Assembly (NCBI GenBank): GCA_018715835.1
Contig: DVKV01000207.1
Span: 1 to 32,766, forward strand
Direction of reading: 5' to 3'
DNA from: Candidatus Faecousia intestinavium
GTDB taxonomy: Bacteria; Bacillota; Clostridia; Oscillospirales; Oscillospiraceae
Length of the DNA stretch: 32,766 nt
Under the pieces are notes generated by a model. That model did not search any database. It saw only the letters and a list, made by a program, of their open reading frames with translations, and had not been told where the DNA came from. A program made the translations under genes and the position numbers. This document shows, piece after piece, positions 14,308 to 21,714 of the stretch (positions within the stretch are counted from its first letter, which is position 1; each line of letters opens with the position of its first letter).

Positions 14308-14868
14308 ATGAACACTGCTGTCACCCCCAAAATCAAAACCCTGGACATGGCCTATGTTGCCATGTTTGCCATCCTGATCGCCATCTGCGCCTGGATTTCC
14401 ATTCCCATGACCATCCCCTTCACCATGCAGACCTTCGGCATTTTCCTGGCCGTGGGCGTTCTGGGAGGAAAACGGGGCTCCCTTGCGGTGCTGGTTTATC
14501 TGCTGATGGGTATCGTGGGACTTCCCGTGTTCTCCGGCTTTACCGGCGGCATTGGCTGCCTGGCAGGTGCCACCGGCGGCTACATTGTGGGATTCCTCCT
14601 GTCCGCCCTGGTGGTGTGGGCTGTGGAAGCCCTGACCCGCAGCCGGAAGACCTGGGTGCTGGTCCTTGGCATGGTGCTGGGTCTTCTCACCTGCTACGCC
14701 TTCGGCACCGCCTGGTTTATGTATTTTTACGCCCGGAGCACCGGCCCCATCGGCCTGGCCACGGCTTTGGGCTGGTGTGTGTTCCCTTACGTTGTGCCGG
14801 ATCTGGTGAAAATCGCTCTGGCGCTGATCATTCGCAAGCGGCTTTCCGCCGCCATCCGGATTCGCTGA
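14308..14868 (+). CDS. bioY: Biotin transporter BioY
   Basis: BioY is the biotin-binding membrane component (S component) of an ECF transporter and imports biotin, alone or with the shared AAT module. The 186 aa protein has six hydrophobic helices and family motifs: IPMTIPFTMQTFGIFLAVGVLGGKRG, VYLLMGIVGLPVFSGFTGGIGCLAGATGGYIVGFL and GTAWFMYFYA. The ATG has GAGGAGAAA upstream. It is 35 bp before birA and lies under a BirA operator, so it is expected to be on when biotin is scarce. No biotin synthesis genes are in the window. Confidence 0.96.
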   Translation: MNTAVTPKIKTLDMAYVAMFAILIAICAWISIPMTIPFTMQTFGIFLAVGVLGGKRGSLAVLVYLLMGIVGLPVFSGFTGGIGCLAGATGGYIVGFLLSALVVWAVEALTRSRKTWVLVLGMVLGLLTCYAFGTAWFMYFYARSTGPIGLATALGWCVFPYVVPDLVKIALALIIRKRLSAAIRIR

Positions 14869-14903
14869 ACCCTCCGCCGGGCCGGCGGGGAAAGGAAGGT
14901 TTT

Positions 14904-15872
14904 ATGACCACCCGTGAGCAGCTTCTCACCCTGCTGGAAGAAAATCCCGGTACCTATTTTTCCGGAGAGGAAATTGCCCGACGGCTGGGCGTGTCCCGGG
15001 CCGCCGTCTGGAAAGCCATGAAGATCCTCCGTCAGGAGGGCCTTCCCATCGACGCCGTCACCAACCGGGGATATCGGCTGGCTCCGGCCAGTGACATTCT
15101 CTCCCCCCAGGCCCTGAGCGGGTATCTGCCCTTTCCGGCAGATCGGCTTACCGTGCTGAATCAGGTTTCCTCCACCAACTCCTGGATTCGGGATCGGGCG
15201 GAGGAGGGCGCCCCGGAGGGCACCACGGTGGTGGCCAACTGCCAGAGCGCCGGACGGGGACGATACGGCCGCAGCTTTTACTCCCCCGGGGATACCGGCA
15301 TCTATCTGAGTATTCTGCTGCGCCCGGACCAGTACACCCTGCTCCAGGTTCCCACCCTGACCGCCGTGGCCGCGGTCACCTTGTGCCAGGCCATCCAGGA
15401 AGTCTGCGGCGTGTCCCCTCAGATCAAGTGGGTCAACGACATTTTTCTGGAAGGGAAGAAAGTCTGCGGCATTCTCAGCCAGGCCTCCATCGGCATGGAG
15501 AGCGGCTGTATGGACTACGCCGTGCTGGGCGTGGGAATCAACCTCTATCCGCCCCGGGAGCCGTTCCCTCCGGAACTGGCCTCCATCGCCGGGTGGATTC
15601 TGGACGCCCCCAGCCCCGGCTGCAAGAACCGGCTGGCCGGAACCTTCCTGTCCCGGTTCTGGCAGGTCTACACCCATCCCCAGCCGGAGGAAATTCTCCG
15701 GGAGTACCGCAGCCGGAGTCTGATTCTGGGCAAGCCCATCACCGTTTTGGAAGGCCAGCATTCCTACAAGGCCAAGGCCCTGGACATTGACCAGGATTTC
15801 CGTCTGGTGGTGGAACCGGAGGACGGGGAAATCCGCCGTCTTTCCTATGGAGAGGTTCACATATCCCTATAA
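14904..15872 (+). CDS. birA: Bifunctional biotin-protein ligase / biotin repressor BirA
   Basis: BirA makes biotinyl-AMP, attaches biotin to carboxylase carrier domains and represses biotin genes. This 322 aa protein is the long (class II) type with an N-terminal winged helix, YFSGEEIARRLGVSRAAVWKAMKILRQEG (about 18-46). The catalytic domain has the biotin-AMP loop GRGRYGRSFYSP (117-128) and the ligase strand IKWVNDIFLEGKKVCGIL. The C-terminal domain closes with QDFRLVVEPEDGEIRRLSYGEV. The ATG has AAAGGAAGG upstream. The HTH plus the operator upstream of bioY support autoregulation. Confidence 0.95.
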   Translation: MTTREQLLTLLEENPGTYFSGEEIARRLGVSRAAVWKAMKILRQEGLPIDAVTNRGYRLAPASDILSPQALSGYLPFPADRLTVLNQVSSTNSWIRDRAEEGAPEGTTVVANCQSAGRGRYGRSFYSPGDTGIYLSILLRPDQYTLLQVPTLTAVAAVTLCQAIQEVCGVSPQIKWVNDIFLEGKKVCGILSQASIGMESGCMDYAVLGVGINLYPPREPFPPELASIAGWILDAPSPGCKNRLAGTFLSRFWQVYTHPQPEEILREYRSRSLILGKPITVLEGQHSYKAKALDIDQDFRLVVEPEDGEIRRLSYGEVHISL

Positions 15873-15910
15873 AGAACACACCCACCGGCTTCGCCGGTGG
15901 GTGTGTTCTT
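15872..15910. terminator. Strong bidirectional terminator after birA
   Basis: AAGAACACACCCACCGGC, loop TTC, GCCGGTGGGTGTGTTCTT: a perfect 18 bp stem. It overlaps the end of birA and lies two bases from the stop of the convergent FliB-like gene. Confidence 0.92.
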
Positions 15911-15912
15911 CT

Positions 15913-16908
15913 TTATGGGTTCAGCAATCCCAGCAAATTTTCATCACAAAAGGCAGGATTTTCATAGGCGGCATCCAGCAGGGCGTCCAGGTTTTCTGCA
16001 CTGTTTTCGATCTCCTTGGAAAACAACTGGGCCGTGGAAACCAGATCGCCCCCCAGTTCCCGCACCAGCAGGCAGCTCACCGCCGTCAGGGTCACCCGGC
16101 TGTTCAGGTCGTAGTCCGACACCGCCTGAAGCCAGTACCGCCGGATCAGATACCGGGCCAGAGCCAGATGCCCAGGCTCCCATGAACCGGGCCGGGGATG
16201 GTCCAGCCGCTGCCGCCACCGGGCGGTGAGAATCTCCAGTCCCCGGAAGCAATCCAGAATTCCTTCCATCCTTCCGTCTCCCCCCAGCCGCACCGCCTGA
16301 TCCAACATATCCTCCGGCAGTGCTTCGGGCATCCGCCCTTCGTCCAGGGCCGCCTGCACTTCCCGGCCCCAGATCAGCATCAGGGTCAGGCGCTCCCCCA
16401 CCGACCAGCGGGAATCTTCCAGCAGTTTCAGGGCGTGTTTCCGGCCCGCCAGCAGGATTTCCATGGCTTCCCCGTCATATTCCCCCTCCCCGTCCCCGGG
16501 GAGGTTCTGTTCAACCCAACGGTCTTCCCCGACCTCCAGAATCCAACGGGCGGCCTCGGGGCAGCTCAATTCCAGCTGACGCTCCTGAAAATCTCCGTAA
16601 TCGTGGGTAATTCTGGGAAATTCCCGGCAGGTTCTGCACAGGGCGTCATGGCCCAGCTCCGCCTGAATGGCGCACAGCCCATCCTTCCGCCACATGGGGC
16701 ACCGCTCATCGTTCAGTTCCAGAACCGTCTCTCCGTCCCGGTCAACCAGGGCTTTTCGCAGCCGATCTCCCAGTTCTCCCGAAAGGCCCCGGTAAAATTC
16801 CGCAGCGGATTGCTCCACCTGAATTTCCCATTCATGGCAGCAGCTGTCCGGGCATTTTCCCGCCAGGCACTGAAATGTTTCAAAATAATCCGGCTGAGCA
16901 ATCTTCAT
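15913..16908 (-). CDS. FliB-like (flagellin lysine-N-methylase family) protein
   Basis: This 331 aa protein starts MKIAQPDYFETFQCLAGKCPDSCCHEWEIQV, with Cys clusters CxxxCxxxCC, then CPMWRKDGLCAI and ALCRTCREFPRITHDYGD, ending in a helical region. This is the pattern of the FliB / YkgJ-type Cys-rich family; FliB methylates lysines of flagellin in Salmonella and the clusters probably bind iron-sulfur or metal. No flagellar gene is nearby, so the target here may be another protein. The ATG at 16908 has AAGGGAAAAG upstream; the track start 13 codons earlier lies over the terminator of the previous gene. Function in Clostridia is inferred. Confidence 0.8.
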   Translation of the reverse strand: MKIAQPDYFETFQCLAGKCPDSCCHEWEIQVEQSAAEFYRGLSGELGDRLRKALVDRDGETVLELNDERCPMWRKDGLCAIQAELGHDALCRTCREFPRITHDYGDFQERQLELSCPEAARWILEVGEDRWVEQNLPGDGEGEYDGEAMEILLAGRKHALKLLEDSRWSVGERLTLMLIWGREVQAALDEGRMPEALPEDMLDQAVRLGGDGRMEGILDCFRGLEILTARWRQRLDHPRPGSWEPGHLALARYLIRRYWLQAVSDYDLNSRVTLTAVSCLLVRELGGDLVSTAQLFSKEIENSAENLDALLDAAYENPAFCDENLLGLLNP

Positions 16909-16933
16909 ATTCTTTTCCCTTCTTATACAGCAT

Positions 16934-16962
16934 AAAAAGGCGCACACCCAACCGTGTGCGCC
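16934..16962 (-). terminator. Intrinsic terminator of the DivIVA-like gene
   Basis: On the minus strand, GGCGCACAC, loop GGTTGG, GTGTGCGCC, then TTTTT: a textbook terminator. It lies only 25 bases upstream of the FliB-like ATG, so read-through would be the only obvious source of that mRNA. Confidence 0.92.
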
Positions 16963-16969
16963 GAATGGA

Positions 16970-17551
16970 TCAGGGATTGGGCCGGATGGCCTTCATAATC
17001 GCCAGGACCTCCTGCAATGTCTGCTTGCTTCCGCTTACCGCCACCTGCAGCTGGGTCAGCTGGCTCATGGCCTGATCCGCCATCTGGGTGATGTTGTCGG
17101 AAAGCCCCTCCACCTTGTTGGTTGCCTCCGTCAGAACCCCGTTGGCCTGATGGTAGATCAGCTCCGCCCGGCGTTTGGCGGCATACTCCACCGCCTCTGC
17201 CCGGCGATAGGCAGACAGTTCGGGGTCCACAATATCCGGTACCGGGCTCTCCGGTTCCGGATCTTTCTCAGCCGGCTGCCGGGCCTGCTCCAGTTCCTGC
17301 TGCGCCTGCTCCAGTTCCTGCCGGACCTGTTCCAGCTGGCGGGTCAGTTCCTCGTTTTCCGCCTCCAGAGCGGCGATGCGCTGCTGGGAATCCTCCGGCT
17401 GCTGGGCCGCACGTTCCCGCAGTTCCTCCGCCTCCGCGGTAAGCTGCTGGATCTGGCTCTGGTGTCTGGCATTCAGGTATTCCAAATAATGCACCACGTC
17501 TTCCCGGTTGAAGCCGTTGAAAGCGGTGCGGAAATTCTGGGACTGGGCCAT
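16970..17551 (-). CDS. DivIVA-like coiled-coil protein
   Basis: This 193 aa protein begins FRTAFNGFNREDVVHYLEYLNARH, resembling the lipid-binding N-terminal segment of DivIVA/GpsB (F..A..GY...DV..YL). A long coiled coil follows (about 30-100), with QLEQVRQELEQAQQELEQARQ. A proline-rich break (PEPESPVPDIVDPEL) precedes a second helical region that contains VLTEATNKVEGLSDNITQMADQAMSQL. Proteins of this kind mark curved membranes and cell poles; the exact role is unknown. The ATG has AAGGAGG upstream. It is a single gene with its own promoter and terminator. Confidence 0.75.
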   Translation of the reverse strand: MAQSQNFRTAFNGFNREDVVHYLEYLNARHQSQIQQLTAEAEELRERAAQQPEDSQQRIAALEAENEELTRQLEQVRQELEQAQQELEQARQPAEKDPEPESPVPDIVDPELSAYRRAEAVEYAAKRRAELIYHQANGVLTEATNKVEGLSDNITQMADQAMSQLTQLQVAVSGSKQTLQEVLAIMKAIRPNP

Positions 17552-17596
17552 GGCAGGCGCCTCCTTTTACTCTGGGAAATTCCACTCTTTTCGGGC

Positions 17597-17625
17597 ATTA
17601 TATCACATCTGCCCCGGAAGCACAA
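17597..17625 (-). promoter_or_regulatory. Promoter of the DivIVA-like gene
   Basis: Minus strand: -35 TTGTGC (17620-17625), 17 bp spacer, -10 TATAAT (17597-17602). Confidence 0.7.
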
Positions 17626-17661
17626 CGGGAAAAGCCAAAAACACAGGAAAATTTCCCCAGT

Positions 17662-18438
17662 TCACTCCCAATCGCAGCACAGGACCTGCTCGAACTCAAA
17701 CCAGTCCCGGGTCAGATCCAGCACCATATCCCAGGCCCCATCCTCCAGGAACCGGTGACTGGCCCCGGGGATGATCACCAGCTTGGACTGCTCATTCATC
17801 TGCCGGAACAGCTGAATATCCGCCATGCGGATGTAGTCATCCTTTTCCCCCTGGAGGATCAGCATGGGAATGGGGTAGTCGGTCATAACGCTGTTGGCCT
17901 GCAGGTCCTCATAGAAGCTGTAGGACAATTCAAAGGGCCGCTGGGCATGAATGGTGATCTGATCCAACGCAAACAGGGAATCGGCGGTCATCCGGGTCAT
18001 GGCCAGCAGGGTTTCGTCCATCCGCACCGAAGGGGTCTGCACCACCAGCTTCACCTGGCCGGGCAGCTCCAGCAGTTCTTCCAGCGCCAGCAGGGTAATG
18101 TAGGCGCCGAATCCGGTGGCGAAAATACACAGGTCCGTCACCTGGGGGTATTGTTCCTTGGCCCAGCGGCTCACCGTGATCAGCGTGTCCACACAGTTGC
18201 GGACAGTAAAGGCGCTGTCGTCCATGGGATTTTCTCCATGGGCAGGGAAATCAAAGCGAACCACGGCGGAGTAAAACAGGTTCATCTCTTCCGCCAGAGA
18301 GGTCTGGATGTCGTCCATGGCGCTGCCGCCCAAACCGTGAACCCCCAGCACCACCCGCTGAATCAAACCGTCCTCCGGCTCGGAAACTTTACAGGGAATG
18401 CGCAGATTCCACTGGGAAAGCAAAACGGATTTGACCAT
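17662..18438 (-). CDS. Alpha/beta hydrolase-fold protein with Gly at the nucleophile position
   Basis: This 258 aa protein shows the alpha/beta hydrolase layout: VVLGVHGLGGSA (oxyanion HG motif), FDFPAHGEN, a nucleophile elbow reading CIFATGFGAYITLLAL, LQGEKDDYI (Asp, residue 200) and GASHRF (His, residue 228). In active members the elbow is G-x-S-x-G, but here the nucleophile position is Gly (codon GGA, residue 109), while Asp and His remain. It is therefore probably not a classical serine hydrolase and may be a binding or regulatory protein. The ATG follows GGAAAGGAAG. It lies 78 bp downstream of the DUF2200 gene on the same strand. Confidence 0.85.
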   Translation of the reverse strand: MVKSVLLSQWNLRIPCKVSEPEDGLIQRVVLGVHGLGGSAMDDIQTSLAEEMNLFYSAVVRFDFPAHGENPMDDSAFTVRNCVDTLITVSRWAKEQYPQVTDLCIFATGFGAYITLLALEELLELPGQVKLVVQTPSVRMDETLLAMTRMTADSLFALDQITIHAQRPFELSYSFYEDLQANSVMTDYPIPMLILQGEKDDYIRMADIQLFRQMNEQSKLVIIPGASHRFLEDGAWDMVLDLTRDWFEFEQVLCCDWE

Positions 18439-18516
18439 GGCACGTTCTTCCTTTCCAGGCGTTTTCGGCCCGATTTTCGTAGAATAGATCCATATTACCA
18501 GATCATTTCTGTCTTT

Positions 18517-18870
18517 TCAACTGTTTTCTCCGGGAATCAGCTTTTCCAGGGGTTTTCCCTTGGCCAGGCCGTCCACCAGCTTGTCCAGGACCCGGATCTG
18601 CCTGGTCAGCGGATCGGCAATCTCCTCCACCCGGACGCCGCAGATTTTCCCGGTCACCTGCTGGCTCAGGGGATTGATGGCCGGAGCATTGCGGAAAAAG
18701 TCCCCGTAAGTCACCGTTCCCTCCATACATTGCTCCAGCTCCTCCGGGGAATAGCCTGTCAGCCACAAGGTCAGCCGGTCCACCTCCTGCCGGGTCCGGC
18801 CCTTCCGCTCCGCCTTGGCAACCAGCAGGGAATACACCTGGGAAAACGGCATTTTCAGAACACGATCCAT
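18517..18870 (-). CDS. DUF2200 domain protein
   Basis: This 117 aa protein has MDRVLKMPFSQVYSLLVAKAERKGRTRQEVDRLTLWLTGYSPEELEQCMEGTVTYGDFFRNAPAINP, the core of DUF2200, a cytoplasmic family of unknown function common in Firmicutes and other bacteria. Its closing segment (CGVRVEEIADPLTRQIRVLDKLVDGLAKGKPLEKLI) is also typical. The ATG at 18870 is chosen because GAGGA lies six bases upstream; the track's first ATG is only one base from it. It may be cotranscribed with the hydrolase-fold gene downstream. Confidence 0.88.
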   Translation of the reverse strand: MDRVLKMPFSQVYSLLVAKAERKGRTRQEVDRLTLWLTGYSPEELEQCMEGTVTYGDFFRNAPAINPLSQQVTGKICGVRVEEIADPLTRQIRVLDKLVDGLAKGKPLEKLIPGENS

Positions 18871-18906
18871 AACCATTCCTCTTTTCTTCCCTTAAGGGAA
18901 AGATTC

Positions 18907-18934
18907 TTGTATTTTTCATAAAATACAGTATAAT
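18907..18934 (+). promoter_or_regulatory. Promoter of the small membrane protein gene
   Basis: -35 TTGTAT (18907-18912), 16 bp spacer, -10 TATAAT (18929-18934). Confidence 0.65.
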
Positions 18935-18968
18935 AAAGGGAGAATTTCCATAGAAGGAGGCATCCGCC

Positions 18969-19211
18969 ATGAAACAGCTGTTTGCCCTCGCCAACGCCTA
19001 CATCGGCTCCCGGGACTGGAAAGTACTGGCCCTGGTGAAGTTCTGCCTGGCCTCCCTGGGGCTGCTTCTGGGACTGAACGTCCCTGCCCGGCACCGGAAA
19101 ACCATGTTCTGGGGCGCATTGGCAGTGTTTTTGTCCACCTGGTTCCCTCTCATGGCAGATTTCGGGAGTTTCTCCCGGAAATATTGGCTGGCCCACCGCA
19201 AAGACCGCTGA
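18969..19211 (+). CDS. Small membrane protein (family labelled permease of phosphate ABC transporter)
   Basis: This 80 aa protein begins MKQLFALANAYIGSRDWKVLALVKFCLASLGLLLGLNVP and has two membrane helices (about 20-37 and 46-62). The opening motif (LF..A..Y....DWK.L.L.KFCL.S.G...G) is shared by a small Clostridia family that databases often call permease of phosphate ABC transporter. That label is misleading, since it is too short to be a PstA/PstC permease and no phosphate genes are near. The ATG has GAAGGAGG upstream and its own promoter. The function is unknown. Confidence 0.7.
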   Translation: MKQLFALANAYIGSRDWKVLALVKFCLASLGLLLGLNVPARHRKTMFWGALAVFLSTWFPLMADFGSFSRKYWLAHRKDR

Positions 19212-19229
19212 ATTTCCATGGGCCGGGCG

Positions 19230-19610
19230 TCACCGCTTTGACCGGGAGAAGGCCGCCGCTTCGGCAATCCAGTCCAGAAGTTCTGCGTCGATTTCCTCCT
19301 CTGAGCCAATCATCACATGGTGGGTCCACCGGTTTGGATAGGGCTCCACCGCGGCATCAATCCGGGGAGATTCCTTCCGGTAGTTCAGTCCGAAACTCAC
19401 GGTGAGATAGGGCTTCGGCCGCCGGGCCGCCGGACGGACCGGCAGGAACGAGGCAAAGGCAAAGCCCCGGGGATTGGCGAAGGTAATCTGGGTCCTGGCG
19501 GTTTTCACCGTCACACCTGGCACCCGCCGGAGGATTTCCTCCTCCAGGCGCTGATACAGGCCCATGGCCCGGGAATGTTCTCCCGAAAAGGAAAGGATAT
19601 CCGCTTCCAC
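19230..19610 (-). CDS. DUF5655 domain protein
   Basis: This 126 aa cytoplasmic protein contains YQRLEEEILRRVPGVTVKTARTQITFANPRGFAFASFLPVR and PYLTVSFGLNYRKESPRIDAAVEPYPNRWTHHVMIGSEEEIDAELLDWIAEA, which match the DUF5655 family. The family is often found alone or beside DNA and nuclease-type domains, and its role is unknown. The start is GTG at 19610 with a GGGGGGG site; no ATG is available. It is convergent with the small membrane protein gene. A TATAAT promoter lies upstream. Confidence 0.8.
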   Translation of the reverse strand: MEADILSFSGEHSRAMGLYQRLEEEILRRVPGVTVKTARTQITFANPRGFAFASFLPVRPAARRPKPYLTVSFGLNYRKESPRIDAAVEPYPNRWTHHVMIGSEEEIDAELLDWIAEAAAFSRSKR

Positions 19611-19630
19611 AATTGCCCCCCCTTTCCCCC

Positions 19631-19659
19631 ATTATACCAGCGAATCCGGGGAAATGCAA
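19631..19659 (-). promoter_or_regulatory. Promoter of the DUF5655 gene
   Basis: Minus strand: -35 TTGCAT (19654-19659), 17 bp spacer, -10 TATAAT (19631-19636). Confidence 0.7.
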
Positions 19660-19692
19660 CGTTCCCGCCCTCCCCGCCGGAGCAGATCTTTG

Positions 19693-19720
19693 TTGCAAAC
19701 TGGCGCAAATGTGGTATGAT
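19693..19720 (+). promoter_or_regulatory. Promoter of the ParB/BMP-like gene
   Basis: -35 TTGCAA (19693-19698), 16 bp spacer, -10 TATGAT (19715-19720) with an extended TGG before it. It is divergent from the DUF5655 promoter. Confidence 0.6.
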
Positions 19721-19758
19721 AGAGCAAATCACCGCTGCGGCTGTAGAAGGAGGCTGCC

Positions 19759-21699
19759 ATGACCGTACAAGCTGCCATTGACGAATACGCCCTGGCGCTG
19801 CGTCAGGGTCAGAAGGAATACCGGGAACTCCTGATGTCCGGACGGAACCCCCATCCGGCGGTACTGGATGAAATTCTCCCCGAAGGCGTGGGAGAAAGCG
19901 CCGTGGATGTGGGTCTTGTGGAGATTCCTGCAGAGCGGATCATCGGCGTGAAAACTGCCGGACGGATCACTGCATTCACCGCGACCTTCAAACCGCTGCT
20001 GGATTCCAAGTCAGAGTTTGCCGCCAAGTGGATTGCGCTGTGCGACGCCCACCTGGGAGACACCGGCATCACCGACCCCATTCTCTGCTTCGAATACCTG
20101 GGCAACTTTTACGTTCAGGAGGGAAACAAGCGGGTCAGCGTTCTGCGGCACTTTGGCTCTCCCCGGATTCCGGGCAACGTCACCCGGATTCTGCCCAAAG
20201 CCTCAGATTCCCCCCGGATCAAGGCATACGGGGAATTTCTGGAGTTTTACAAGGCGTCCAAGCTGTACACCGTCCAGTTCCGCAGACCGGGCGATTACGC
20301 AAAGCTTCTGGCCCACCTGGGCAAGCACAGCGGCGAGTCCTGGAGCGAGGATGAGCGGCGGATGTTCAACGCCTATTTCCACTATTTTCTGGATGCCTTC
20401 CAGAGTCTGAACACCACCCGGGTGGACTTGCTTCCCGAGGAAGCCCTGCTGCTGTGGCTGGAACTGTACCCCTTCAGCGACCTTGGGCAGCTTTCCGCCG
20501 CCCAGCTGAAGAAAACCGTGGCCCAGCTGTGGGAGGACATGGTCTCCACTTCCCGGGACGATTCCGTGAAGGTTCAGACCAAGGCACTGGATGACACCCG
20601 GAGTTCCTTTGTCACCCGGCTGCTTTCCGGATTGGAGCAAGTGCAGGTCGCCTTTGTCCACCAGCTCTCTCCGGCAAAGAGCGGCTGGACCCTGGGCCAT
20701 GACGAGGGCCGAAAGTATCTGGAGAAGGTCTTCGGAGAGCGGATTCTGGTGCGCACCTACAATGACGCCAACTCCCCGGAGCTGGCGGAGCAGGCCATTG
20801 AGCGAGCCGTCAGCGACGGAGCTCAGGTAGTCTTTACCACAGCCCCTCCCCTGAGCCGGGCTACCCTGAAGGCCGCCGTCAAATACCCCAAGGTGCGGTT
20901 TCTCAATTGCTCCGTAGACCAGCCCTACTCCAGCATCCGGACCTATTACGGGCGGATTTACGAAGCCAAGTTCATCACCGGCGCCATTGCCGGTGCCATT
21001 GCCGGCGATGACCGGATCGGCTACATCGCCTCCTACCCCATTTTCGGCATCCCCGCCTCCATCAATGCCTTTGCCCTGGGCGCCCAGCTGACCAACCCCC
21101 GGGCACAGATTGAGCTGCGGTGGTCCTGTGTAGCGGGAACGCCCCAGGCGGACTTTTTCGCCGACGGCATCCGGGTGATCTCCAACCGGGACGCGCCGGT
21201 GCAGTCGGATATGTACCTGAATTTCTGCAACTACGGCACCTATCTCATGGGTGATCGGGGGGATCTGGTTCCCCTTTGTTCTCCCACCTGGCTGTGGGGC
21301 AATTTCTACGAATTTGTGCTCAGCAGCATTCTCTCCGGCGGCTGGAAGCGGGAAAAAGGCATCGCCACCGCTCTGAACTACTGGCTGGGCATGGACAGCG
21401 GTGTCATCGGCCTGAGTCTGTCGGACAAGCTGCCTGAAGGCCTGCGCCAGTTGGCGAAAATTTTGCAGGAGGGGATCACCGACGGCTCCATTGAGCCCTT
21501 CCGGCGGCGGATCGTGGCTCAGGACGGCACCGTTAAAAACGACGGGACCCGCTGCTTCCTGCCGGAAGATCTTCTGCATATGGACTGGCTGTGCGACAAC
21601 GTGCTGGGAGAAATCCCCCGTTTCGAAGACATTCTCCCCATGTCCCGCTCGATGGTGCGGGAGCTGGGTATTTACCGGGAGCAAATCCCGGCAGAATAA
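19759..21699 (+). CDS. Cytoplasmic ParB-like / BMP (Med-like) two-domain protein
   Basis: This 646 aa protein has two parts. Residues about 40-150 resemble a ParB/Srx-type nuclease-binding fold: VDVGLVEIPAERIIGV and FEYLGNFYVQEGNKRVSVLRHFGSPRIPGNVTRIL. Residues about 295-600 match the BMP/PnrA nucleoside-binding family: VAFVHQLSPAKSGWTLGHDEGRKYLEKVFGERI, AQVVFTTAPPLSRATLKAAVKYP and AKFITGAIAGAIAGDDRIGYIASYPIFGIPASINAFALGAQL. It has no signal peptide or lipobox, so it stays in the cytoplasm and is not a transport binding protein; Med of Bacillus is a related non-transport member. It is likely a ligand-sensing regulator. The ATG has GAAGGAGG. It is followed by the metallophosphoesterase gene. 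Confidence 0.8.
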   Translation: MTVQAAIDEYALALRQGQKEYRELLMSGRNPHPAVLDEILPEGVGESAVDVGLVEIPAERIIGVKTAGRITAFTATFKPLLDSKSEFAAKWIALCDAHLGDTGITDPILCFEYLGNFYVQEGNKRVSVLRHFGSPRIPGNVTRILPKASDSPRIKAYGEFLEFYKASKLYTVQFRRPGDYAKLLAHLGKHSGESWSEDERRMFNAYFHYFLDAFQSLNTTRVDLLPEEALLLWLELYPFSDLGQLSAAQLKKTVAQLWEDMVSTSRDDSVKVQTKALDDTRSSFVTRLLSGLEQVQVAFVHQLSPAKSGWTLGHDEGRKYLEKVFGERILVRTYNDANSPELAEQAIERAVSDGAQVVFTTAPPLSRATLKAAVKYPKVRFLNCSVDQPYSSIRTYYGRIYEAKFITGAIAGAIAGDDRIGYIASYPIFGIPASINAFALGAQLTNPRAQIELRWSCVAGTPQADFFADGIRVISNRDAPVQSDMYLNFCNYGTYLMGDRGDLVPLCSPTWLWGNFYEFVLSSILSGGWKREKGIATALNYWLGMDSGVIGLSLSDKLPEGLRQLAKILQEGITDGSIEPFRRRIVAQDGTVKNDGTRCFLPEDLLHMDWLCDNVLGEIPRFEDILPMSRSMVRELGIYREQIPAE

Positions 21700-21714
21700 A
21701 AGGGGGTGAAACCG

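Noticed and set aside
18969-19211. Phosphate transporter permease
   Set aside because: 80 residues with two helices is too short, and no pst genes are near; the database label is not supported.
20203-21684. Minus-strand 493-codon ORF
   Set aside because: Antisense shadow of the ParB/BMP-like gene, with no recognisable domain or ribosome site.
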